Assembly: GCA_015057555.1 (NCBI GenBank)
Contig: SVEC01000001.1
Span: 248,001 to 312,000, forward strand
Reading direction: 5' to 3'
DNA length: 64,000 bases
Source of the DNA: Lachnospiraceae bacterium
GTDB taxonomy: Bacteria; Bacillota; Clostridia; Lachnospirales; Lachnospiraceae
Made by a program: the position numbers and the translations under genes. Shown here piece by piece: positions 1 through 7,980 of the stretch (position 1 is its first letter; every line of letters begins with the position of its first letter). The notes under the pieces are model-generated. The model was not told the DNA's origin and ran no database searches. It worked only from the letters and a program-made list of their open reading frames with translations.

Positions 1-1661
1 GAATTACAGAGGTTAATCCATTGCCTGCTCACTATATTTGTCCTAAGTGCTTCTTTACAGATTTTGATTCTGAACATGTAAAGCCATATCAGATGCAGGG
101 TCAATCAGGCTGTGATATGCCAGACAGGGAATGTCCACACTGCGGACATCAGCTTATAAAGGAAGGACATGATATACCATTTGAGACCTTCCTAGGCTTT
201 AAGGGAGACAAGGAGCCGGATATAGATCTTAACTTCTCAGGAGAATATCAGGCAAATGCTCATGCCTATACTGAAGAGCTTTTTGGCAAGGGTAAGGCAT
301 TTAGAGCTGGTACTATAGGAACTCTTGCAGAGAAAACTGCCTATGGATACGTATACAATTATTTTAAGGATAAGGGTATGGAGGGCTCTAAACGCCGTGC
401 AGAGATGGAGAGAATTGCTGCGGGCTGTGAGGGCGTTAAGAGAACCACAGGTCAGCATCCGGGTGGAATGATAGTGCTTCCATCTCATGAGGAAATATAT
501 TCCTTTACACCTATCCAAAAGCCTGCAAATGATATGACTACGGACATTATCACTACTCATTTTGAGTACCATTCTATAGACCATAACCTTCTGAAGCTTG
601 ATATACTTGGACACGACGATCCAACTATGATTAAGAGATTAGAGGATTTGACAGGAGTGGACGCAAAGACTATACCATTAGATGATAAGCAGGTTATGAG
701 TTTGTTCCATAGCACAGAGGCCTTAGGTATAGTGCCAGAGGATATAGGTGGAACTAAGCTTGGTTCCCTTGGTGTACCTGAGTTTGGTACAGAGTTTGCT
801 ATGCAGATGCTTATCGATGCGGACCCACAAAATTTCTCTGATTTGGTTCGTATTGCAGGTCTTTCTCATGGTACAGATGTTTGGCTTGGAAATGCCCAGA
901 CTCTTATTCAAGAAGGAAAGTGTAAGCTGGGAACGGCTATTTGTACCAGAGATGATATTATGATTTATCTTATAAATATGGGACTTGAGTCAGGTCTGGC
1001 ATTTACTATTATGGAAAGCGTTCGTAAGGGTAAGGGCTTAAGGCCTGAGTGGGAGGAGGAGATGACCGCTCACGGGGTACCGGACTGGTACATATGGTCC
1101 TGTAAGAAGATTAAGTATATGTTCCCTAAGGCTCATGCAGCAGCCTATGTTATGATGGGATGGAGAGTGGCGTATTACAAGGTGAATTATCCACTGGCCT
1201 ATTATACAGCCTTCTTCAGTATTAGAGCTTCAGCCTTTGATTATAAGCTTATGTGTCAGGGTAAGGAGATACTTGAGGCAGAGCTGGCTGAACTTCAGAA
1301 AACACCGAAGGAGAAGATGACTGCCACTATTAAGGACACTATAAAGGATATGAAGCTGGTTCAAGAAATGTATGCAAGAGGTATAGAATTTATGCCGATA
1401 GACCTTTACAAGGCAGATGCTCATCGTTTCCAGATTATAGATGGTAAGATAATGCCAAGCTTTGCATCTATAGGAGGTATGGGCTCTAAGGCTGCAGAAA
1501 CTCTTCAGGAGGCAGCTAAACAGGGAGAGTTTATGTCCAAGGAGGACATAAGAGTTAGAGGTAAGGTATCTAAGACAATACTTGATGATATGGAGATGTT
1601 AGGCTTACTCAAGGGACTTCCAGAGACAAATCAGTACGATTTCTTTAGTTTGCTTAATTAA
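1..1661 (+). CDS. polC: DNA polymerase III alpha subunit PolC-type, C-terminal part (5' end outside window)
   Basis: This is the C-terminal part of the replicative DNA polymerase of Gram-positive bacteria. The frame is open from base 3 and reads ITEVNPLPAHYICPKC, so it continues in from the left; the TTG at 21 is internal. A Cys4 zinc-binding pattern (CPKC, then CPHCGHQL) opens the visible part. Polymerase and palm motifs typical of PolC follow (GTIGTLAEKTAYGYV, TTGQHPGGMIVLP, HNLLKLDILGHDDPTM, PKAHAAAYVMMGWR). About 550 of the roughly 1450 residues of a full PolC are visible. The 3' end is intact and matches the family, ending in NQYDFFSLLN. It is followed by ireB after 62 bases. Confidence 0.96.
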   Translation, partial: ITEVNPLPAHYICPKCFFTDFDSEHVKPYQMQGQSGCDMPDRECPHCGHQLIKEGHDIPFETFLGFKGDKEPDIDLNFSGEYQANAHAYTEELFGKGKAFRAGTIGTLAEKTAYGYVYNYFKDKGMEGSKRRAEMERIAAGCEGVKRTTGQHPGGMIVLPSHEEIYSFTPIQKPANDMTTDIITTHFEYHSIDHNLLKLDILGHDDPTMIKRLEDLTGVDAKTIPLDDKQVMSLFHSTEALGIVPEDIGGTKLGSLGVPEFGTEFAMQMLIDADPQNFSDLVRIAGLSHGTDVWLGNAQTLIQEGKCKLGTAICTRDDIMIYLINMGLESGLAFTIMESVRKGKGLRPEWEEEMTAHGVPDWYIWSCKKIKYMFPKAHAAAYVMMGWRVAYYKVNYPLAYYTAFFSIRASAFDYKLMCQGKEILEAELAELQKTPKEKMTATIKDTIKDMKLVQEMYARGIEFMPIDLYKADAHRFQIIDGKIMPSFASIGGMGSKAAETLQEAAKQGEFMSKEDIRVRGKVSKTILDDMEMLGLLKGLPETNQYDFFSLLN

Positions 1662-1723
1662 AGAGTTGATATTTTACTTCAAATATATTAAAATATTCCT
1701 ATATGTTTAAAGGACGTGATGAA

Positions 1724-1981
1724 ATGACTAATCAAAATACACAGGATATAGGAATTATAAGAGAATCAACTATAGAGGTTACAGAGATATTAGCTCAGGT
1801 ATATGGAGCACTTTCTGAGAAGGGTTATAACCCAGTAAGTCAGATAGTTGGATATGTTATGAGTGGTGACCCAACCTACATCACTAGCTATAAGAATGCT
1901 AGAAGCCTTATTATGAAGGCAGAGAGAGATGAGATTATAGAGGTTCTTCTTGAAAACTATATCGAGACAAGATTAAAATAA
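1724..1981 (+). CDS. ireB: IreB family regulatory phosphoprotein (UPF0297)
   Basis: This is an 85-aa member of the IreB/YrzL family. In enterococci IreB is a small protein phosphorylated by the Ser/Thr kinase IreK and affects cephalosporin tolerance; that role is known for the family, not shown here. Recognisable text is [19 protein letters not shown] followed by SGDPTYIT. An in-frame ATG lies at 1703. I chose 1724 because AAAGGA (1709-1714) sits about nine bases before it and the resulting length fits the family. It heads the conserved set ireB-ruvX-DUF1292, as in many Firmicutes. Confidence 0.93.
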   Translation: MTNQNTQDIGIIRESTIEVTEILAQVYGALSEKGYNPVSQIVGYVMSGDPTYITSYKNARSLIMKAERDEIIEVLLENYIETRLK

Positions 1982-2012
1982 TTAAAATATAATCAGAAGA
2001 TATATGAACACA

Positions 2013-2072
2013 TAATTACGGATATAATCATACGGATGAAAAATTATTTCTGTCTGGTTATATCCTTAATTA
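2013..2072 (+). repeat. Long imperfect inverted repeat between ireB and ruvX
   Basis: Arms 2013-2030 and 2055-2072 pair over 18 positions with one mismatch and one G-U pair, around a 24-base AT-rich loop. There is no T-run directly after the stem, so it does not look like a simple terminator. It ends about 20 bases before the ruvX start codon, so it could affect readthrough, mRNA processing or ruvX translation. The function is inference. Confidence 0.6.
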
Positions 2073-2091
2073 CTGTGAAGAGGGTGAAAAA

Positions 2092-2526
2092 TTGAGAGTA
2101 ATAGGACTTGATTACGGAACAAAAACAGTGGGTGTGGCCATAAGTGATGAGACGAAGCTTATCGCACAGCCTTTAGTTACTATAGAGAGAAAGCAGGCTA
2201 ATAAGCTGAGACAAACCTATGCTGCCATAGAGAAGATTATTGTGGACCAGCAGGTTGAGCTTATTGTTTTAGGACACCCTAAGAATATGAACAATACAGA
2301 GGGTGAAAGGGTAGAAGCTACCAAGGAGTTTAAGGAAGCTCTAGAGAGAAGAACTGGATTAGAAGTTGTTTTAGTAGATGAGAGGCTTACTACAGTTGAG
2401 GCCAATCGTATATTAGAGGATACAGGGGTTGCTTTAAGTGCCAGGAAGGAACATATTGACAAGATGGCTGCTGCTATTATATTGCAGAATTATCTTGATA
2501 TGGAGTACAACAAGAAGAATAGCTAA
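2092..2526 (+). CDS. ruvX: Putative pre-16S rRNA nuclease / Holliday junction resolvase RuvX (YqgF)
   Basis: This 144-aa RNase H-fold protein of the YqgF/RuvX family is implicated in 16S rRNA 5'-end processing and possibly in Holliday-junction resolution. The N-terminal GLDYGTKTVGVAIS carries the first catalytic aspartate. VLGHPKNMN and VDERLTTVEAN are the other family blocks, and the third acidic residue lies near HIDKMAA. The start is TTG at 2092, supported by GAGGGTG just upstream; the protein begins MRVIGLDYG as expected. It sits in the ireB-ruvX-DUF1292 cluster and has full family length. Confidence 0.95.
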   Translation: MRVIGLDYGTKTVGVAISDETKLIAQPLVTIERKQANKLRQTYAAIEKIIVDQQVELIVLGHPKNMNNTEGERVEATKEFKEALERRTGLEVVLVDERLTTVEANRILEDTGVALSARKEHIDKMAAAIILQNYLDMEYNKKNS

Positions 2527-2555
2527 GAAATTTGGATAATATAGGAGATATAATT

Positions 2556-2831
2556 ATGGAGAACAAGGATTACGAGAAGTTAGTATTTGATACAGAGGAT
2601 GGGGAAGTTGAATTATTTGTTTTAGAGCAGACTATGCTTGGGGGAGTAAACTACGTATTGGTAACAGAGGATACAGAGGACGATGAGGCAGGTTTCCTTA
2701 TACTTAAGGAAACACCTGATGAAGAGGATGAAGAATATAGCATCTATGAAGTAGTGGAGGATGAAAGCTTGCTTAAATCCTTGACTGCTATATTTAATGA
2801 ATTAATGGACGATTTTGATTTGGAGGTATAA
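2556..2831 (+). CDS. DUF1292 (YrzB/UPF0473) family protein
   Basis: This very acidic 91-aa protein of the DUF1292 family is nearly always found next to ruvX in Firmicutes. Its molecular function is unknown. Family text includes VFDTEDGEVELFVLEQT and NYVLVTE, and the rest is rich in Glu and Asp. The ATG at 2556 is preferred over an upstream in-frame TTG at 2532 because AGGAG (2543-2547) is spaced correctly for it. It lies 29 bases after ruvX and 2 bases before the RNase J gene, so co-transcription is likely. Confidence 0.9.
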   Translation: MENKDYEKLVFDTEDGEVELFVLEQTMLGGVNYVLVTEDTEDDEAGFLILKETPDEEDEEYSIYEVVEDESLLKSLTAIFNELMDDFDLEV

Positions 2832-2833
2832 GT

Positions 2834-4498
2834 TTGAAAGGTAAAGAAAAGAAGGCAGTTAAGATAATTCCTCTAGGAGGACTTGAACAGATTGGTATGA
2901 ATATAACTGCCATAGAATATGATGACACCATAGTTGTAATAGACTGTGGACTTGCATTCCCTGAGGATGAGATGCTGGGAATTGATTTGGTTATTCCAGA
3001 CGTAACATATTTAAAGGACAATGCTGATAAGGTAAAGGGTTTGGTAGTGACCCACGGACATGAGGACCATATAGGAGCTATTCCATATATTGAGAATGAG
3101 ATAAATATGCCAATATACTGTACGAAGCTTACTATGGGACTTATTGAGAACAAGCTAAAAGAACACAATAACCTTAACAATGTTAGAAGAAAGGTTGTAA
3201 GTCATGGACAGATTATTAACTTAGGATGTCTTAGAATAGAGTTTATAAGAACAAACCACTCAATAGTTGATGCAGCTGCATTAGCTATATACACACCAGA
3301 GGGAATTATTATTCATACGGGAGATTTTAAAGTGGATTTCACTCCTGTATTTGGAGAGGCTATTGACCTTCCTAGATTTGGAGAGCTTGGTAAGAAGGGC
3401 GTTCTTGCTCTTATGGCAGACTCTACTAATGCTGAGAGACCAGGTTATACTCAGTCGGAGAAAACCGTTGGTAAGACATTTGATAATTTGTTTGCTGATA
3501 ACAGAGAACACAGAATAATAATCGCTACATTTGCATCAAATGTAGACCGCGTGCAGCAGATAATTAACTCAGCCTACAAGTTTGGACGTAAGGTTGTGGT
3601 TGAGGGTAGAAGTATGGTAAATATTATCAATACTGCTACAGAATTGGGATATATTAGTATACCAGATAATACCCTTATAGATATTTCGCAGATTAAGAAT
3701 TACCCTGATGAGCAAATAGTGCTTATAACTACAGGAAGTCAGGGTGAAAATATGGCCGCCCTTTCCAGAATTGCAGCATCTATTCATAATAAGATAACTA
3801 TCAAGCCGGGAGATGTGGTTATATTCTCATCAAATCCTATTCCGGGCAATGAAAAGGCAGTATTTAAGGTGATTAATGAGCTAGAGATGAAGGGTGCTCA
3901 TGTAATATTCCAGGATACACATGTATCAGGACATGCATGTCAGGAAGAGCTTAAGCTTATGTATGCACTTACTAAACCTAAGTACGCCATTCCTGTACAC
4001 GGTGAGTATAGACATTTAAAGAGACATGCAGAGCTTGCTGTTGAAATGGGTGTTAAAAAGGAAAATGTTAAGATACTATCTACAGGTGATGTGCTTGAGA
4101 TAGGAGAGGATACATTTAAGGTGACTGATAAGGTTGTGGCTCAGGGTATTATGGTTGATGGCCTAGGTGTGGGAGATGTAGGTAATATTGTATTACGTGA
4201 CAGACAGCACCTTTCTCAAAACGGTCTTATGATAGTTGTGGTAACTCTAGAGCAGGGAAGCAATCAGGTGCTTGCAGGTCCAGATATAGTTTCTAGGGGC
4301 TTTGTGTATGTTAGGGAGTCAGAAACTCTTATGGACGAGTGTAGAGAGGTGGTTCAGGCCGCTATTGAATACTGTCAGGAAAAGGGTATAACTGACTGGG
4401 GTAAGATAAAGTCTACCATTAGAGATACCTTAGGAGATTTCCTTTGGAAGAAGACTAAGAGAAATCCTATGATACTACCTATTATTTCAGAAGTATAA
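2834..4498 (+). CDS. rnj: Ribonuclease J
   Basis: This 554-aa metallo-beta-lactamase/beta-CASP ribonuclease combines 5'-3' exonuclease and endonuclease activities in mRNA decay and rRNA maturation. The zinc ligands are visible in THGHEDH (residues 73-79). TNHSIVDAAALAI and HTGDFKVD follow, then the beta-CASP blocks MADSTNAERPG, TTGSQGE and VHGEYRHL. The TTG start at 2834 is set by GGAGGT at 2830-2835 relative position (bases 2820-2827 region) just upstream. Length and domain order match RNase J1/J2. It is followed 11 bases later by a YlbF-family gene, so two mRNA-decay functions may be co-expressed. Confidence 0.95.
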   Translation: MKGKEKKAVKIIPLGGLEQIGMNITAIEYDDTIVVIDCGLAFPEDEMLGIDLVIPDVTYLKDNADKVKGLVVTHGHEDHIGAIPYIENEINMPIYCTKLTMGLIENKLKEHNNLNNVRRKVVSHGQIINLGCLRIEFIRTNHSIVDAAALAIYTPEGIIIHTGDFKVDFTPVFGEAIDLPRFGELGKKGVLALMADSTNAERPGYTQSEKTVGKTFDNLFADNREHRIIIATFASNVDRVQQIINSAYKFGRKVVVEGRSMVNIINTATELGYISIPDNTLIDISQIKNYPDEQIVLITTGSQGENMAALSRIAASIHNKITIKPGDVVIFSSNPIPGNEKAVFKVINELEMKGAHVIFQDTHVSGHACQEELKLMYALTKPKYAIPVHGEYRHLKRHAELAVEMGVKKENVKILSTGDVLEIGEDTFKVTDKVVAQGIMVDGLGVGDVGNIVLRDRQHLSQNGLMIVVVTLEQGSNQVLAGPDIVSRGFVYVRESETLMDECREVVQAAIEYCQEKGITDWGKIKSTIRDTLGDFLWKKTKRNPMILPIISEV

Positions 4499-4509
4499 AG
4501 AGGTAACCT

Positions 4510-4845
4510 ATGAAGGAAGTAATAATCCGCAGTAAACAGCTTAATGCAGAGATTAAGGCAACAACTGAATACAAAACATATATTGACACCAAAAAGGCTT
4601 TATATGATAATATTGACTTATGTAATAGGCTTAGAGAATTTCGAAACAGAAATTATGAGCTACAGAATAGACAGGGAGTTAATCCTTATGATGAGATTTG
4701 TAATTTGGTTAGAGATTACGATGAGCTGTTGCATAATTCTATTGTCAGTGAATTTTTAAAGGCAGAGCAGAGAATTTGTAAGATGATGCAAGAGGTTTAC
4801 TGCTCTATTGCCGAAGGATTGGAGTTCGATTATTTAGATGAATAA
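4510..4845 (+). CDS. YlbF family protein (RicF/YmcA-like)
   Basis: This 111-aa all-helical protein of the YlbF/YmcA group has a family-like core (DLCNRLREFRNRNYELQ) and typical length. In Bacillus the Ric (Y-) complex YlbF-YmcA-YaaT stimulates maturation of polycistronic mRNAs with RNase Y and affects competence, biofilm and sporulation. That role is established for the Bacillus proteins and is inferred here only from family likeness. Its position 11 bases after RNase J supports a link to mRNA processing. RBS AGAGGTAACC precedes the ATG. The next gene starts inside its last codons (8-base overlap). Confidence 0.82.
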   Translation: MKEVIIRSKQLNAEIKATTEYKTYIDTKKALYDNIDLCNRLREFRNRNYELQNRQGVNPYDEICNLVRDYDELLHNSIVSEFLKAEQRICKMMQEVYCSIAEGLEFDYLDE

Positions 4846-5344
4846 GAATATTAATGAAGAACAAGTGAATAAGAGTACCGAAGTAAAAAAGACTAAAACC
4901 CAGACCTCTAAAAAAGGAAAGTCTAAGAAAAAGAAAAACTCTATAGAGCAGATTTTGGCTCCAAATAACATTAAAAAGGGGCTTAAGCATTCTGCAGGCT
5001 TTACAGGAAGCTTACTTATCAATGTATTGATAGTATTCTTTATTATTAAGGTATTTGCATATTCTTTTAACTTTACCTATAGTGTATTTGGAGATGTATG
5101 TAAGTATCCAGGTTCCACAGAGTACGTGGTTATAGAGATACCTGCAGACGCAACTATACTGGAGATAGGTCAGGCTTTAGTGGATGGTGAAATCATTGAT
5201 GACAAGTATGTATTCTTTGCAAAGGTAAAGGTAAAGGGTTATGGTGACAAGATTAAGTCTGGAAAGTTTGGACTTTCTGCCTCCATGACATATGATGAAA
5301 TATTAGAGGTTATATGTGATTTAGATACGGATGAGGAGGAGTAA
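4838..5344 (+). CDS. Short MltG/YceG-like membrane protein lacking the catalytic domain
   Basis: This 168-aa protein has a Lys-rich cytoplasmic tail (residues 16-34), one membrane segment (about 57-76), and an extracellular part (about 96-160) that reads like the LysM-like N-terminal domain of endolytic transglycosylase MltG: VVIEIPADATILEIGQAL, then KIKSGKFGLSASMTYDEILE. The catalytic YceG domain of a normal 340-380 aa MltG is absent and the protein ends cleanly in TDEEE. It holds the place of yrrL (mltG) in the Bacillus block ruvX-yrzB-yrrL-yrrM. It may be a regulatory or binding remnant rather than an enzyme; that is inference. Confidence 0.7.
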   Translation: MNKNINEEQVNKSTEVKKTKTQTSKKGKSKKKKNSIEQILAPNNIKKGLKHSAGFTGSLLINVLIVFFIIKVFAYSFNFTYSVFGDVCKYPGSTEYVVIEIPADATILEIGQALVDGEIIDDKYVFFAKVKVKGYGDKIKSGKFGLSASMTYDEILEVICDLDTDEEE

Positions 5345-5355
5345 TCTTATAGGTT

Positions 5356-6006
5356 ATGGAAGGAATATCGTTTGAGAGAATATCATCCTTCGTCAAATCT
5401 TACATAAGCGATGATGAGGGATTATTAGGTCAGATATATTCAGAGGCGATAAGGGATAGAGTTCCTGTTATGCGACCAGAAACCAGAGAGTTTCTCAAGA
5501 CTCAGCTAATTATGAAGAAGCCTATGCAGCTTTTAGAGATAGGAACTGCAGTAGGCTATTCTTCTATTTATATGAGCCAGTTTCTTGGAGAAGGTGGAAA
5601 GATAACCACCATAGAACTAGATGAAGAGAGAGTGAAAATCGCCAGAGCAAATATAGAGGCCATGGATTTAAGTCAGGTTATAAGTGTTATACAGGGGGAT
5701 GCATATGAGGTGTTAAAAACCCTTCCAGATGACACCTATGATTTTGCGTTTGTGGACGCTGCAAAGGGTCAGTATATTAATTACTATCCAGATGTTATGA
5801 GAGTGGTAAAAGCTGGTGGAATTATTATATCTGACAATATACTTCAGGATGGTGATGTTTTAGAATCTCATTTTACTGTTGATAAGAGAAACAGAACTAT
5901 TCATGATAGAATGAGAGAATACATTTACACTATAACTCATGATGAGAGGTTGGATACAGCGATATTGTCAGTTGGTGATGGTGTGGCTATTTCAGTAAAG
6001 AAATAA
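5356..6006 (+). CDS. trmR: SAM-dependent O-methyltransferase, probable tRNA 5-hydroxyuridine methyltransferase TrmR
   Basis: This 216-aa class I methyltransferase of the O-methyltransferase 3 family has SAM motif I EIGTAVGYSS (61-70), an acidic loop TTIELDEERV, a metal/substrate motif FVDAAKGQY (132-140) and SDNIL (159-163). In Bacillus, YrrM (TrmR) methylates 5-hydroxyuridine at position 34 of some tRNAs to give mo5U, and it is encoded just before yrrNO (TrhP). The same order here, trmR then trhP 11 bases later, supports that specific assignment over a generic catechol O-methyltransferase-like call. Confidence 0.85.
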   Translation: MEGISFERISSFVKSYISDDEGLLGQIYSEAIRDRVPVMRPETREFLKTQLIMKKPMQLLEIGTAVGYSSIYMSQFLGEGGKITTIELDEERVKIARANIEAMDLSQVISVIQGDAYEVLKTLPDDTYDFAFVDAAKGQYINYYPDVMRVVKAGGIIISDNILQDGDVLESHFTVDKRNRTIHDRMREYIYTITHDERLDTAILSVGDGVAISVKK

Positions 6007-6017
6007 TAGGTGATATT

Positions 6018-7277
6018 ATGAAAGATAAGAAAAAACCAGAATTATTAATACCTGCAGGTAGTTTAGATGTGCTTAAGGTCGCCATAGATTATGGTGCTGA
6101 TGCAGTGTATATAGGTGGCCAAAAATTTGGTCTTAGAGCCAAGGCAGGGAACTTTACCTTAGGGGAGATGGTGGAGGCTGCAGACTATGTTCATAAGGCA
6201 GGGAAGAAGCTATATGTTACTGTAAATATATTTGCTCACAATGATGATTTAGAGGGAGTAAAAAAGTACTTTAATGACATTAGAGCTTATGGCCTTCATG
6301 AGAAAATAGATGCGTTTATCATATCTGACCCTGGAATATTTACCTTGGCTAAGGAGATAGTACCGGAGATAGAGATTCACATAAGCACACAGTCTAATAA
6401 TACAAACTATCTCACCTACAACTTCTGGTACAATCAGGGTGCTACAAGAGTAGTGGCAGCCAGAGAGCTTTCTCTTAAGGAGATAAGAAAGATTAGAGAT
6501 AATATTCCGGAGGATATGGAGATAGAGGCCTTTATGCACGGCGCAATGTGTATATCATATTCCGGTAGATGCTTGCTTAGTAGTTATTTTACTGGAAGAG
6601 ATGCTAATAAGGGTGCATGTACACATCCTTGCAGATGGAAGTATTCAATAGTGGAAGAAAAGAGGCCAGGAGAGTATCTTCCTATAGAGGAGGATGATCG
6701 AGGAACTTATATATTCAATTCCAAGGATTTGTGTATGATAAATTATGTTCCTGAAATGATAGAAGCGGGTATTAATTCCTTTAAGATAGAGGGAAGAATG
6801 AAGACAGCACTTTATGTAGCTGTGGTGACTAGAACCTATAGAATGGCAATAGATGACTATTTTAAATCAGAGGAGTTGTATAGGGAAAGACAGCCTGTGT
6901 ATGATGAGGAGATATCTGCGTGTACCTTTAGACAATTCACAACAGGCTTTTATTTTGGAAAGACTGATGAGACAAGCCAGATATATGATAATAACACATA
7001 TATAAAGAATTATACCTACCTAGGTATTATAGAGGATATAACTGAGGATGGACTTATTCAGATACATCAAAAGAATAAGTTCTCAGTAGGCGATGAAATT
7101 AATATTATGGATTTCAATGGAGATAATCACTATGTAACAGTGGATGCAATGTTCGACGAACGTATGCATCCAGTGGAATCGGCACCACATCCTAAGCAGC
7201 TTTTATTCCTTAGGGTTAGTGCCAACAATGGATTATCTAAGGGAATGGTTATAAGATCAAGGCACTGCGAAGCTTAA
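6018..7277 (+). CDS. trhP: U32 family protein, probable tRNA 5-hydroxyuridine synthesis protein TrhP
   Basis: This 419-aa U32 (peptidase U32-type) protein resembles the YrrO/TrhP group that installs 5-hydroxyuridine at tRNA position 34 from prephenate. Family blocks are LLIPAGSLDVLKVAIDYGAD at the N-terminus, AFMHGAMCISYSGRC (161-175), CTHPC (191-195) and FKIEGRMK. Cys169, Cys175, Cys191 and Cys195 form the four-cysteine pattern of the family, possibly for an Fe-S cluster. Bacillus has two adjacent copies (yrrN, yrrO); only one is present here. Its last 29 bases overlap the convergent sigK-like gene. Confidence 0.87.
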   Translation: MKDKKKPELLIPAGSLDVLKVAIDYGADAVYIGGQKFGLRAKAGNFTLGEMVEAADYVHKAGKKLYVTVNIFAHNDDLEGVKKYFNDIRAYGLHEKIDAFIISDPGIFTLAKEIVPEIEIHISTQSNNTNYLTYNFWYNQGATRVVAARELSLKEIRKIRDNIPEDMEIEAFMHGAMCISYSGRCLLSSYFTGRDANKGACTHPCRWKYSIVEEKRPGEYLPIEEDDRGTYIFNSKDLCMINYVPEMIEAGINSFKIEGRMKTALYVAVVTRTYRMAIDDYFKSEELYRERQPVYDEEISACTFRQFTTGFYFGKTDETSQIYDNNTYIKNYTYLGIIEDITEDGLIQIHQKNKFSVGDEINIMDFNGDNHYVTVDAMFDERMHPVESAPHPKQLLFLRVSANNGLSKGMVIRSRHCEA

Positions 7278-7872
7278 GCAGTGCTTTTTTCTCTATGCGA
7301 GAAACATAGGAACGGGAAATGTTTAAAAGGCTGGCTACCTCGCGCTGAGTAAGCTCCCTATGCCCTAATAAACCATAACGAAGAATGATAACCTTTTGCT
7401 CCTTAGAATCCAAACAGGTTGGAAATAGGGAGGCTACTCTCTCTAGGTTTTCTCTTTCTATAAGATTACTTAGCATACTTTCTTCGTCACAGCCAATTAT
7501 ATCCATAAGACAAATTTCATTACCTTCCTTGTCAGTACCAATTGGTTCGTGGATGGAAACTTCCCTAGACTCCTTGCGCTCTTGCCTAAGTCGCATAAGC
7601 AACTCATTCTCTATACATCTAGAAGCGTAGGTAGCAAGTCGATTCCCTTTAGAACCATCGAAGGTATTTACAGCCTTTATAAGACCTATGGTCCCTATTG
7701 AAAGAAGGTCATCCATATCCCTGTTAGGAGAATAGTATTTCTTGGCTATGTGGGCAACAAGGCGAAGATTATACTCTACTAGAAGGTTGCGGGCATTTAG
7801 GTCCCCTTTTTTAACCAGTTCAAGGTAGGTTTGTTCATCTTCCGTTGAAAGAGGTTGTTTGAAGGTGTTCAA
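7249..7872 (-). CDS. sigK: Sporulation sigma factor SigK-like (sigma-70 family), without a pro-sequence
   Basis: This sigma factor of about 207 aa has region 2 (NLRLVAHIAKKYYSPNRDM, DLLSIGTIGLIKAVNTFD, RLATYASRCIENELL) and region 4 (LGHRELTQREVASLLNISRS, YVSRIEKKAL). The block HEPIGTDKEGNEICLMDI is characteristic of sigma-K/sigma-E. Sigma-K drives late mother-cell genes. I place the start at TTG 7872, with GGAG at 7880-7883 correctly spaced; TTG 7878 is the alternative. Either start leaves only a few residues before the conserved FKQPLSTEDE, so there is no hydrophobic pro-peptide. Clostridioides difficile SigK also lacks one. The 3' end overlaps trhP. Confidence 0.88.
   Translation of the reverse strand: MNTFKQPLSTEDEQTYLELVKKGDLNARNLLVEYNLRLVAHIAKKYYSPNRDMDDLLSIGTIGLIKAVNTFDGSKGNRLATYASRCIENELLMRLRQERKESREVSIHEPIGTDKEGNEICLMDIIGCDEESMLSNLIERENLERVASLFPTCLDSKEQKVIILRYGLLGHRELTQREVASLLNISRSYVSRIEKKALLKLRSALIL
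7262..7290 (+). terminator. Rho-independent terminator of the trhP operon, inside the sigK 3' coding end
   Basis: A perfect 7-bp stem GCACTGC/GCAGTGC (7262-7268 and 7278-7284) is followed by six T residues (7285-7290). The trhP stop codon lies in the loop. The whole hairpin is also coding sequence of the convergent sigK-like gene. Confidence 0.85.
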
Positions 7873-7907
7873 AAGCAAGCTCCATATTACCCTTTGTATA
7901 TAATATG

Positions 7908-7955
7908 AAGGGTGTGGAATAAAAGTGCTTTTCCACTTTTAATTTCCTCACCCTT
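7908..7955 (-). terminator. Nested hairpin between the leftward glycosyltransferases and sigK
   Basis: The outer arms 7908-7917 and 7946-7955 pair over 10 bases with one mismatch. The inner arms 7921-7927 and 7934-7940 are a perfect AAAAGTG/CACTTTT pair. Read on the minus strand, the inner stem ends in TTTTATT, so it may terminate transcripts from the glycosyltransferases before sigK. It also sits just upstream of sigK and could act in its leader. Confidence 0.5.
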
Positions 7956-7980
7956 TCGTATTTGTATAGATAAGTGTTAG

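Noticed and set aside
237-614. Reverse-strand ORF of 125 aa inside polC
   Set aside because: Antisense to a conserved coding region, with no RBS and no recognisable protein. The same applies to the other reverse ORFs inside real genes, for example 2794-3180, 46400-46774 and 63086-63496.
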